Shown: positions 7,032-14,760 of the stretch, piece after piece | How positions within the stretch are numbered: position 1 is the stretch's first letter | Layout: each line of letters opens with the position of its first letter | DNA from: Membranihabitans marinus | GTDB lineage: Bacteria > Bacteroidota > Bacteroidia > Chitinophagales > Saprospiraceae | DNA length: 60,006 nucleotides | NCBI RefSeq assembly: GCF_021729155.1 | Contig: NZ_JAJQYA010000031.1 | Span: forward strand, 246-60,251 | Reading direction: 5' to 3' | The notes under the pieces: generated by a model | The model's input: only the letters and a program-made list of their open reading frames with translations | Database searches by the model: none | What the model was told of the DNA's origin: nothing | Made by a program: the position numbers and the translations under genes

Positions 7032-7577
7032 TTACATCGTCTTTTTATTGTTAGCGCTTTGATTTTTTTTTAAAATACTCTGCAATTTTTTCTTAGCCAT
7101 GATCAATTGCGATTTCGATGTATGAATACTAATGTTTAAAATCTCAGCTATTTCTCTGTGTTTATATCCTTCGATGGCGTACAAGTTAAATATCGTTCTA
7201 TAGCCTTCCGGAAGTTCGGCTATGGTCTGTAATAACTCGTCGGCATTGAGTCGGGCGATCGCTTCGGGATCTATGGCTATTTCAAGATCATCTAAGGGTA
7301 TATGTAGAAGATTTCGCTTATTCTTCCTAATTTTCATTAAGCATTCATTAATCATAATCCGCTTAATCCATCCTTCAAAACTGCCTTCGTTTTTGTAGGA
7401 GGTAATCTTGGTGAATATCTTAATAAATGCTTCTGCCAATGCATCTTCGGCTTCTTCAACGTTTTTTAAATACCGAATCCCGATAGACATAAATAACGGG
7501 GCATAGGTGTCGTAGAGCTTTTTTTGATCTACTCTATTGCCTTTTTTGAGCCCTGTAATTAATTTATCTACCTCCAT
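7032..7577 (-). CDS. ECF-type RNA polymerase sigma factor
   Basis: The 181-residue protein has the two ECF sigma domains. Region 2 spans about residues 22-85, with IRYLKNVEEAEDALAEAF followed by FEGWIKRIMIN for -10 binding and melting. Region 4 spans about 115-170, with LPEGYRTIFNLYAIEGYKH then EIAEILNIS and SKSQL.MAKKKLQ for -35 recognition. It directs core RNA polymerase to a small regulon. The downstream membrane protein is the probable anti-sigma factor. The ATG follows an AT-rich leader and there is no Shine-Dalgarno sequence. Target genes cannot be inferred from the window. Confidence 0.9.
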   Translation of the reverse strand: MEVDKLITGLKKGNRVDQKKLYDTYAPLFMSIGIRYLKNVEEAEDALAEAFIKIFTKITSYKNEGSFEGWIKRIMINECLMKIRKNKRNLLHIPLDDLEIAIDPEAIARLNADELLQTIAELPEGYRTIFNLYAIEGYKHREIAEILNISIHTSKSQLIMAKKKLQSILKKNQSANNKKTM

Positions 7578-7863
7578 ACATTTATTATTAGATGAACAAA
7601 ATAGGTAAAATGTTGTACGTAAGTCTTATTTTTTCTCTGGGAGTAGGGGAACTCTACAGGGGATATGATTAAAGCGCATTATGAGGAGAGGTCGAAAAAT
7701 GGTTTAATGAGTACTGTATCAAGAGGTAAGCATTTTTTCTATAAAAAATAATACAAAGGAAGGTTAATATAAATGAATTTCAGGTTTGCCAAGCCAGGGG
7801 TTTGAGAAAATGGGGTAAGGATTATGGGGATTTATAAAATTTCATGCTAATCAAAAGAAATAA
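7578..7863. other. Divergent intergenic region, no gene
   Basis: This gap between the sigma gene and valS holds no convincing reading frame and none of the hairpin modules. It must carry the promoters of both divergent transcripts. Confidence 0.6.
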
Positions 7864-7871
7864 TATATTTG
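7864..7871 (+). promoter_or_regulatory. Candidate -7 box of valS
   Basis: TATATTTG fits the Bacteroidota TAnnTTTG -7 consensus and lies 22 bp before the chosen valS ATG. No clear -33 TTTG was found at the right distance, so this is a motif match only. Confidence 0.4.
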
Positions 7872-7893
7872 CCTATAAATATAAAATGTGGTT

Positions 7894-10536
7894 ATGGCAG
7901 AACTAGCTTCAAAATATGATGCTTCCAGTGTAGAAGATAAATGGTATAATGAGTGGATGGAAAAGGATTATTTTTCTTCGGTGCCCGATGAAAGAGAGCC
8001 TTATGCGATAGTAATTCCTCCGCCCAATGTGACAGGTATTTTACATATGGGTCATATGTTGAACAATTCGATTCAGGATATTTTGATTCGAAAAGCGCGA
8101 CTGGATGGGAAAAATGCTTGTTGGGTGCCCGGTACCGATCACGCTTCTATAGCAACTGAGGCCAAGGTCGTTCAATGGTTGCGAGAAAAGGGGATGAAGA
8201 AGGGTGATCTTACACGAGAAGAGTTCTTAACCTATGCATGGGAATGGACGGATAAGTATGGAGGGATAATTCTCCATCAACTGAAAAAACTCGGTGCATC
8301 TTGCGATTGGTCTCGGACCGCATTTACCATGGATGAGTCTAGATCTGAGCAGGTGATTCAAGCCTTTATCGATATGTATAATTCGGGAAAATTGTACCGG
8401 GGGTTGAGAATGGTGAATTGGGATCCAGAAGCCAAGACTGTTTTGTCCAATGAGGAAGTTCTGTATTCAGAGGAAAATTCTAAATTGTATCACCTCAAAT
8501 ATCCAGTGGCCGACAGTGACGACTACGTAGTAATAGCCACTACCAGACCTGAGACTATTTTGGCCGATACCGGTGTGGCGGTTCATCCTGAGGACGATCG
8601 ATATGCGGGATTAAAGGGGCAGTCGGTCGTGGTGCCGATAGTCAATCGAGCAGTCCCCGTTATTTTTGACGATTACGTAGATCGCGAGTTTGGAACCGGA
8701 GCATTGAAAGTCACTCCGGCACACGATGTCAATGACTATGAAATAGGTCAGCGTCACAATTTGGAAGTGATTAATATTTTTGAAGAAGATGCTACCCTAA
8801 ATGCCGACGGTCTGCACTATGCTGGCCAGGATCGATTCGAGGTGAGAAAGGCCATCGTGAAAGAATTGGAAGAAAAGGGATTTTTGATAAAAGTAGAAGA
8901 ATATGTCAACAATGTAGGACGTTCAGAACGGACAAAAGCCGTTGTTGAGCCTCGACTTTCTTTGCAATGGTATGTGAATACGGAAGCATTGGCCGAGCCG
9001 GCATTGAAGGCCGTAATGGATGATGTCATTCGGTTTTTTCCTGAAAACATGAAAAACACTTATCGACATTGGATGGAAAACATCCGCGATTGGTGTATTT
9101 CGAGACAGTTGTGGTGGGGGCATAGAATTCCGGCCTATTATTACCAAGACGAGATAGTAGCGGCTGCCAGTCCAGAAGAAGCTTTGGCTCAAATGCAGGA
9201 GAAATTTCCAGAGACACAACTGACCATCGATGATCTTCGACAGGATGAAGATGTGTTGGATACTTGGTTCTCCAGTTGGTTGTGGCCTTTCTCGGTTTTC
9301 AATGGTATGAGAAGCAATGCCGAGGTGGATTATTATTACCCTACGGCCACCTTGGTGACGGGATGGGATATTATATTTCTTTGGGTCGCTCGAATGGTGA
9401 TGGCAGGTTATGAGTGGAAAGGAGAACGTCCGTTTAAAGAAGTGTATTTCACGGGAATGGTGAGGGATAAACAGCGCCGAAAAATGAGTAAATCATTGGG
9501 TAATTCACCAGATGCCCTTCAATTATTGGCGGATTATGGGGCTGATGGAGTACGATTTGGACTACTGTCATCTTCACCTGCAGGTGGAGATTTGTTGTTT
9601 GACGACAAGCTCTGTGAACAAGGTCGTAACTTCTGTAATAAAATGTGGAATGGTCTTCGATTGATCAAAGGTTGGACGGTAGATGATGCCGGAGTAGATG
9701 ACCGCGATGTATTGATGCGGACAACGGCATTAGATTGGATCAGCAACCAATTTCAGGCTCTCTTGGCCGAATTGGATCAAGAGTTTGAACAATATCGTCT
9801 ATCTGAGGTAGCTAAGAAATTGTACAATTTTATATGGAATGAATTTTTCTCATGGTTTTTGGAGATGGTAAAACCTCCCTATGGTCATCCCATTGATCGT
9901 GCGAGTTATGAAAGAATATTAAATATTTATGAGGAATTGATGATTGCTCTTCATCCATTTATGCCTTTTATTACGGAAGAAATTTATCAAAATTTAAGGG
10001 AGAGATCTAGTGACGATCACGTAATGGTGGCTCAGTGGCCGAAGCAAGGCAATATTGATTCTTCGCTATTTTCATCTTTTGAATTGGTCAAAGATTTGGT
10101 GTCCAATGTCAGGGATTTGAGAAATAAGAATCAGATCAAACAGCGTGACCCCTTGACCATGAAAATGTTGGCAGGTGTGGAAAGTAAGGAATTATTGTCC
10201 AATGCGGGATTGCGTGAATTGTTGCTTAAAATGGCCGTTGTAGAAGAACTGGAAATCGTAGATGCCGCTCCAGAAGTACCTCATGCCAATATTGTCGCAC
10301 AGACGGTAAAAGCTTTTGTGATATTGCCAGCTATGGATGTAGAAGAAGAGCGGGCAAAATTAAAAGCAGAATTGGATTATGCCCTCGGTTTTGTAAAATC
10401 GATCTCGGGAAAACTGAGCAATGCCAAGTTTGTAAATAATGCACCAGCGGCGGTAGTGGACAAAGAGCGCAAAAAATTAAGTGATGGACAAGCGAGGGTG
10501 TCCATGTTGGAAGAGAGTTTGGCTCGGCTTAAGTAA
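7894..10536 (+). CDS. valS: Valine--tRNA ligase
   Basis: This cytoplasmic class Ia aminoacyl-tRNA synthetase charges tRNA-Val. The 880 residues include the HIGH-type motif HMGH (residues 51-54, within PPPNVTG.LH) and a CP1 editing domain (about 185-330, with TTRPETILADT and GTGALKVTPAHD). The KMSKS loop is at residues 530-534. The anticodon-binding helical domain and a C-terminal coiled-coil arm (last about 65 residues, ending K.KLSDGQARV) complete it. The frame opens at a GTG two codons earlier (7888), and I preferred the ATG at 7894. Length is normal for the family. The gene is monocistronic, with a rho-independent terminator just after it. It converges on the GH43-like gene. Confidence 0.97.
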   Translation: MAELASKYDASSVEDKWYNEWMEKDYFSSVPDEREPYAIVIPPPNVTGILHMGHMLNNSIQDILIRKARLDGKNACWVPGTDHASIATEAKVVQWLREKGMKKGDLTREEFLTYAWEWTDKYGGIILHQLKKLGASCDWSRTAFTMDESRSEQVIQAFIDMYNSGKLYRGLRMVNWDPEAKTVLSNEEVLYSEENSKLYHLKYPVADSDDYVVIATTRPETILADTGVAVHPEDDRYAGLKGQSVVVPIVNRAVPVIFDDYVDREFGTGALKVTPAHDVNDYEIGQRHNLEVINIFEEDATLNADGLHYAGQDRFEVRKAIVKELEEKGFLIKVEEYVNNVGRSERTKAVVEPRLSLQWYVNTEALAEPALKAVMDDVIRFFPENMKNTYRHWMENIRDWCISRQLWWGHRIPAYYYQDEIVAAASPEEALAQMQEKFPETQLTIDDLRQDEDVLDTWFSSWLWPFSVFNGMRSNAEVDYYYPTATLVTGWDIIFLWVARMVMAGYEWKGERPFKEVYFTGMVRDKQRRKMSKSLGNSPDALQLLADYGADGVRFGLLSSSPAGGDLLFDDKLCEQGRNFCNKMWNGLRLIKGWTVDDAGVDDRDVLMRTTALDWISNQFQALLAELDQEFEQYRLSEVAKKLYNFIWNEFFSWFLEMVKPPYGHPIDRASYERILNIYEELMIALHPFMPFITEEIYQNLRERSSDDHVMVAQWPKQGNIDSSLFSSFELVKDLVSNVRDLRNKNQIKQRDPLTMKMLAGVESKELLSNAGLRELLLKMAVVEELEIVDAAPEVPHANIVAQTVKAFVILPAMDVEEERAKLKAELDYALGFVKSISGKLSNAKFVNNAPAAVVDKERKKLSDGQARVSMLEESLARLK

Positions 10537-10553
10537 AGATAATCAATATCAAG

Positions 10554-10585
10554 AGGCAAGGTTTATCCTTGCCTTCTGCTTTTTT
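10554..10585 (+). terminator. Rho-independent terminator of valS
   Basis: The stem is AGGCAAGG-tttat-CCTTGCCT, an 8-bp perfect pair, followed by tctgc and six T residues. The T run reaches into the last codon of the convergent gene. The opposite strand has no T run, so it serves valS only. Confidence 0.8.
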
Positions 10586-11543
10586 AGGGATATTGTTTTA
10601 AGAGTTGAGACAGCAGGGATTTGGGAATCGTGAGGGCTGTTCCGTGACGCAGGCCTTTGGGGAAAGATATTTGATCAGAGATGTCTGTCCAAGTTTGCCA
10701 ATCCGAGGTTTTCATTGCACCCATTCTATGTCTGGTATATTCATCGTAATAGACGATATATTCCTTTCCTATTTTTAATACTGTTGGTCCTTCTATCCAT
10801 GAAGGGGAAAAACTGGGCAAGGCAGGGCCATACCCTTTATTCATTCTTTTGCTGGAAGTTATACGAAGATTTTTTTTGGCCTCGGGATATTTGGTTTCAT
10901 CTTTCACGATCATTTTATAGCCCTTGTCGACGGGGACGATAACGCCGTCAATTACATTGAACCCATCATCGTATAGCAACTTCGTAGGGCTAAAAGTCTC
11001 GAAATCATCGGTTAGAGTATAATACATGCGATGATTGTAATTTTTGTCCCCACTGTTATCGGTTTTGGGGAATTTGCCGGGAATAGTCGTCGACCAATAT
11101 ATCATATATCGCTTCTTGTTGTCATCGTAAATGATTTCTGGCGCCCAGCAATTGAGGGCTGAATCTTCGTCATCCATCACCGGGATAAATTTTTGATCGG
11201 ACCAATGAATGAGGTCTTTGGTGGAGGCATAGCCAATGCCTTTTTCACCCCAACTCACCGTCCACACCATGTGATAGCTGCCGTCCGGACCTTGAATCAT
11301 ACATGGATCGCGCATCAGTTTGTCTTCGCCTACCACGGGTTGCAATATTGATTGATCCTGATTGAGGCTTATCCATTCTATTCCATTGTCACTATAGGCT
11401 ATATGTAATCCGTCTTCTCCATTGTTTTTAAAATAGGTGAAAAGATATGCCGAATCCGATTGACTGTATAGGGGGAGGATAAATCCGATTAAAAGGAGGG
11501 TGATTGTTTTTCTGGAATCGAAATTAATTTGTTTCCGTTTCAT
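10584..11543 (-). CDS. GH43-like glycoside hydrolase (five-bladed propeller), exported
   Basis: The 319-residue protein has a signal peptide (residues about 12-28, TITLLLIGFILPLYSQ). It has the glycosidase beta-propeller pattern of the GH43/GH32/DUF377 group. MRDPCMI carries a probable catalytic Asp79, NCWAPEIIYD a probable acidic Glu136, and IEGPTVLKIGKEYIVYYDEY the later glutamate. Substrates in GH43 are arabinosides, xylosides or galactosides, and this one cannot be assigned. It probably acts in the periplasm. The ATG at 11543 precedes a basic stretch and the hydrophobic core. It is divergent from the AI-2E-type permease and no Sus-type transporter adjoins it. Confidence 0.75.
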   Translation of the reverse strand: MKRKQINFDSRKTITLLLIGFILPLYSQSDSAYLFTYFKNNGEDGLHIAYSDNGIEWISLNQDQSILQPVVGEDKLMRDPCMIQGPDGSYHMVWTVSWGEKGIGYASTKDLIHWSDQKFIPVMDDEDSALNCWAPEIIYDDNKKRYMIYWSTTIPGKFPKTDNSGDKNYNHRMYYTLTDDFETFSPTKLLYDDGFNVIDGVIVPVDKGYKMIVKDETKYPEAKKNLRITSSKRMNKGYGPALPSFSPSWIEGPTVLKIGKEYIVYYDEYTRHRMGAMKTSDWQTWTDISDQISFPKGLRHGTALTIPKSLLSQLLKQYP

Positions 11544-11634
11544 AGGATTAATGGAATTAAATGATTTTAATTATATCTTAGATAAAGATATAATTTTATG
11601 TTTTTATCGTTTAATTTCTGTTATTTTTAACCAC

Positions 11635-12741
11635 ATGAAGCAATCCACCGCGGCCAAATTAGTTTCTGTTACCATAATTATTGGTGCAATGTATTTATTG
11701 CAGGGCGTTTTGGTGCCATTGCTTTTTGCCAGTTTAATATCTGTTATTCTATGTCCACTTACGGTGTTTTTGGAAAAGAAAAAAGTGCCCAGTATACTGG
11801 CTGCTGCTCTTACGGTATTGATCGCTTTTATAGTGATTAGTGGAATAGTTTGGTTTATTGTAAATCAAGTTATTATTATTGGCAGTATTGATTATCAATT
11901 TCAAGAAAAGTATACAGAGATTATCTCGGCTTTGGAAAATTTCTTTATGACAAGGTTCAATCTTCAGCCCACCGACGTATGGGAGTGGATTAAGGAACAA
12001 TCTCAAGATCTTATCAATTCTGTGACGGGATATGTATCGGTGTTATTTAGTTCTGCGGGCAATACAGTGGCCAACTTTGTATTAATGCCATTGTATATAT
12101 TTTTTATGTTGTACTATCGCGATTTTTTTGTTGCCTTTTTTTACCGAGCTTTTCCCAATACTCCTGAGGATAAGGTGTCCAATACCTTGAATCGAATCTA
12201 TTATGTGATCCAAAGTTATATTCTAGGGTTGGTCACGGTAATGGGTATAGTGGCCGTGCTGAATACCATCGGATTATGGGTTATGAATATTCAGTACGCA
12301 TGGTTTTTCGGGGTGTTGGCTGCCCTGTTGTTATTGATTCCCTATATTGGGATAGCCATAGGGTCGATTTTACCGGCTGTGTTTGCCTTGGTGACTATGG
12401 ACAGTGGATGGTACGCCGTCGGTGTTTTGGTTTGGTTTCAAGTGGTTCAATTTTTTGAAGGTAATTTTATTACCCCCAATATAGTAGGAGGAAAAGTCAG
12501 CGTCAATCCCATGTTTGCCATTATTTCTTTGTTGTTGGGCAGTATGCTTTTTGGTTTGCCAGGTCTAATTTTGGCCATGCCCATGATGGCAGTATTGAAG
12601 GTTGCCATGGATGCCAGTCCAGAATGGAGTGCTTTTGGTTTTGTGATAGGAGAGCCAGAAAAACAGTATCTTCATAAAAAGTCCAAGAACAGGAGAAAAA
12701 GAAAATGGCGGATCCCCAGTCAATATAGAAATCGAAAGTAA
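11635..12741 (+). CDS. AI-2E transporter family (PF01594) membrane protein
   Basis: The 368-residue protein has about eight hydrophobic segments. Two paired N-terminal helices (about 8-65) precede an extracytoplasmic stretch (about 75-140), and four or five helices follow. The conserved PF01594 region includes FFGVLAALLLLIPYIG..IG.ILP and EGNFITPNIVGGKVSVNPMFAIISLLLG. The family includes autoinducer-2 exporters and Na+/H+ antiporters, so the substrate is open. The basic C-terminal tail (KKSKNRRKRKWR) is cytoplasmic. The frame opens earlier at 11500, overlapping the divergent gene. I chose the ATG at 11635, which begins MKQSTAAKLVS and gives normal family length. A repeat cluster starts right after the stop. 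Confidence 0.85.
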   Translation: MKQSTAAKLVSVTIIIGAMYLLQGVLVPLLFASLISVILCPLTVFLEKKKVPSILAAALTVLIAFIVISGIVWFIVNQVIIIGSIDYQFQEKYTEIISALENFFMTRFNLQPTDVWEWIKEQSQDLINSVTGYVSVLFSSAGNTVANFVLMPLYIFFMLYYRDFFVAFFYRAFPNTPEDKVSNTLNRIYYVIQSYILGLVTVMGIVAVLNTIGLWVMNIQYAWFFGVLAALLLLIPYIGIAIGSILPAVFALVTMDSGWYAVGVLVWFQVVQFFEGNFITPNIVGGKVSVNPMFAIISLLLGSMLFGLPGLILAMPMMAVLKVAMDASPEWSAFGFVIGEPEKQYLHKKSKNRRKRKWRIPSQYRNRK

Positions 12742-12763
12742 TGTAAATCACAATAACTCTTGG

Positions 12764-13010
12764 TGAAACTGCATTCGGTCATGTCTCTACGTCGAGGCGT
12801 GATTGCCCCGTAATTCGTTAGGTATTTTGCCACTGTGCCGAGGTGAACGAATGAAGTTGCACAAAGGGCAACTCGATGGACTAAATCTAACTGAGTAGGG
12901 TCCACAGGACCATTGGTAGTCAATCTACCAATGACGAAGGCACCAAAGTCACTGGCTTTGGGTGGGTAAGCCAGATTAGAGAAGTCATGCCCACTGCGGC
13001 ATGACTAGTA
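12764..13010 (+). repeat. Mosaic of three-hairpin modules
   Basis: Visible in order are a module border (gtgattgccccgtaattcg), a truncated unit with GTTGC-acaaag-GGCAAC, and hairpin a GGTCC-aca-GGACC. Hairpin b CATTGGTAG-tcaat-CTACCAATG (12911-12933) and hairpin c CCAAAG-tcactg-GCTTTGG follow, with the gtgggtaagcc tail. A separate c-type hairpin comes last: AGTCATGCC-cactgc-GGCATGACT, nine perfect base pairs. The first part repeats the arrangement at 4021-4162. Confidence 0.8.
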
Positions 13011-13084
13011 TTTATGAAAACTGACTGTGTGGTTTTGATATTAAAAGATAAGAATATGTGTCAGGAATTCACCCGATTCTATTA

Positions 13085-13175
13085 TGTCGTCCTTTCAGGA
13101 CTTCTTTTCAAGATGACAATTAATTCATAGGGTTTCACCCTACGCTGACATATTTTGTCCTTTCAGGACTTATTT
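13085..13175 (-). repeat. Triple-hairpin repeat of the GTCCTTTCAGGAC family
   Basis: Two GTCC-tttca-GGAC hairpins flank CATAGGGT-ttc-ACCCTAcG. The same trio, with small spacer changes, is embedded in the composite repeats at about 790-866, 4433-4536, 13554-13637 and 14420-14503. Here it stands alone. Confidence 0.75.
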
Positions 13176-13253
13176 ATCAAGCTGGCTCCGGCGTGACCGC
13201 AATATATGTTAATAGGTTTTATATCACCATTCCGAGGAATGACAGCAACATAA

Positions 13254-13790
13254 TTCGATAGGTTTTTAGCCACTGGCTTTGGGCAAACCAATCTAATACG
13301 AATTACATTTATAATTGATAAGCTCACCCACCCACGACACGGGGGGCGTGGTGCCCTCGTTGAAGGTAGATTTACTACCTTCAGTACTTCGTACTTTACT
13401 CGGTTATCTTTCGATTTATTTGAAGTTTTACATCGTTTAAAATACTCGCCGTAGCTACGGCTATGCCTGTGTTTTTAGCCTCGTCTAACTCCAAATATTT
13501 TCGAAATCTTTTCCGTCATCATAAAATGTAAATCGTATAATATAACAAGAGAAAAGTCCTGAAGGGACGTAGTCTAATAGCATAGGGTGAAACCCTATGA
13601 AAAGGATGCCTTCCTAGAAAAAAGTCCTGAAGGGACGAGGGAATTCATTTCTATCGTCAGCAAACAACATTTTTCTATCAAATTCAATGATTGATGTGAA
13701 TTGTATGATACCATGAATGGTGATGGTCATGGATTTGACACACTTTTTGCCCAGTATCTCTTATGTCCCCCGGCCGAGACATGAGTATGT
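13254..13790 (+). repeat. Composite dispersed repeat, copy C (with insertion)
   Basis: This copy is nearly identical to 4145-4680. Unlike copy B it has the short form of the first GTCCTGAAGGGAC hairpin. Its right part (13541 onward) continues unbroken into a duplicate of the 3' end of the downstream ABC exporter gene. Its counterpart is at 14407 onward, with a constant offset of 866 bp. Confidence 0.85.
13297..13537 (+). mobile_element. MITE-like 241-bp insertion, copy 2
   Basis: It has the same length, terminal inverted repeats and TAA flanks (13294-13296, 13538-13540) as the copy at 4177-4417, with only a few base differences. The neighbouring direct repeat at 14404-14406 has one TAA and no insertion. 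Both filled copies sit at the same point of the same host repeat. One insertion followed by copying of the composite is therefore more likely than two independent insertions. Confidence 0.7.
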
Positions 13791-13894
13791 TTTCTAGATA
13801 AAAATATTCTTCAGACATGCAAAATCTAGATTGTAAGACTTACAAATCGTCAGTATACATTTATCACAATATTTTCATTTCGTCCTAGGTCGTA

Positions 13895-14054
13895 TTATTG
13901 GTAGCCCTTGGCTTGCAATCCGTAGAGTTCAGCGTACTTCCCATCTATATCAATGAGTTCATCATGAGATCCTTCTTCGATGAGTTGACCGTGCTCCAAA
14001 AACAGGATGCGATCAGCCATTCTCACCGTTGAAAATCTATGGGATATAATCACG
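13895..14054 (-). pseudogene. Duplicated 3' fragment of the ABC exporter gene
   Basis: The last 160 bp match the 3' end of the exporter gene at 14761-14920 with no difference I can see. They encode its terminal 52 residues, from VIISHRFSTVRMADR to GLQAKGYQ, including the switch histidine. Upstream of the fragment the sequence breaks at the bases tcacg into hairpin modules, so there is no ATP-binding site or membrane domain. An open frame of 77 codons exists only by read-through into repeat DNA. It is a non-functional duplication remnant. Confidence 0.9.
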
Positions 14055-14378
14055 CCTCGGCACAGTGGCCTCCTACCCACCCGAGCCCAGTGGTCTCGGT
14101 TCCTTCGCCAAATGTCCCTTAAGGACATTTGGTTGCTCTAAGGAGCAACTTTGCTCAGTCATCTTCGTCAAAGGTCGATTTACGACCTTTGGTTGCCATT
14201 CTGGCAACTTTACTCAATTACGCCGTAGCTACGGCTATGCTGGAACCCCTCCCGAAACGCGGAGGTTTCGGCTCCTTTATCAAATACCCATTAAGGGCAT
14301 TTGGTAGTCTTTCAGACTACTTCATTCAATCGTGTATCTACGTCGAGGCGTGACCGCCCCGTAATTCGTTAGGGTTTA
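14055..14378 (-). repeat. Array of three-hairpin modules between the duplicated gene ends
   Basis: On the minus strand several units follow each other with different stems. The b-hairpins are CAAATGTCC/GGACATTTG at 14109-14131, CAAAGGTCG/CGACCTTTG at 14169-14191 and CAAATaCCC/GGGCATTTG at 14281-14303, each with a 5-nt loop. The a-hairpins include GTTGCTC/GAGCAAC, GTTGCCA/TGGCAAC and GTAGTCT/AGACTAC. A c-hairpin CCGAAAC-gcggag-GTTTCGG lies near 14249-14268. A perfect palindrome GCCGTAGCTACGGC lies near 14222. Frames through it are not genes. Confidence 0.85.
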
Positions 14379-14650
14379 GCCACTGGCTTTGGGTAAACCA
14401 ATCTAATATAACAAGAAAAAAGTCCTGAAGGGACGTAGTCTAATAGCATAGGGTGAAACCCTATGAAAAGGATGCCTTCCTAGAAAAAAGTCCTGAAGGG
14501 ACGAGGGAATTCATTTCTATCGTCAGCAAACAACATTTTTCCATCAAATTCAATGATTGATGTGAATTGAATGATACCATGAATGGTGATGGTCATGGAT
14601 TTGTCACACTTTTTGCTCAGTATCTCTTATGTTCTCCGGCCGAGACATGA
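14379..14650 (+). repeat. Composite dispersed repeat, copy D (empty MITE site)
   Basis: It matches copy C without the 241-bp insertion (junction ccaatctaatataacaag at 14399-14415). It continues to the 3' end of the intact ABC exporter. Non-coding bases differ from copy C at several positions, although the adjoining coding fragment appears identical. Confidence 0.85.
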
Positions 14651-14760
14651 GTATGTTTTCAAGATGAAAATATCCTTCAGACATACAAAATCTAGGTTGT
14701 AAGACTTACAAATCGTCAGTATACATTTATCACAATATTTTCATTTCGTCCTAGGTCGTA

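Noticed and set aside
8817-9217. Minus-strand frames of 63-98 codons inside valS
   Set aside because: valS is a complete conserved gene on the opposite strand, and these frames are shadows with no family signature.
13895-14128. 77-codon minus-strand frame as a real small ATPase-like protein
   Set aside because: Only the last 52 residues match the ABC exporter. The N-terminal part is read from repeat DNA and the Walker motifs are missing.
14065-14353. Two overlapping plus-strand frames of 74-80 codons with repeated words such as PPETRRF and LLYQIP
   Set aside because: The apparent protein repeats are translations of module DNA. The same DNA is non-coding in other copies and the covariation is at base-pair, not codon, level.
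14055-14378. Integron cassette array with attC-like sites
   Set aside because: There is no integrase, no cassette genes between the hairpins, and no R'/R'' core sites. The modules abut each other directly.
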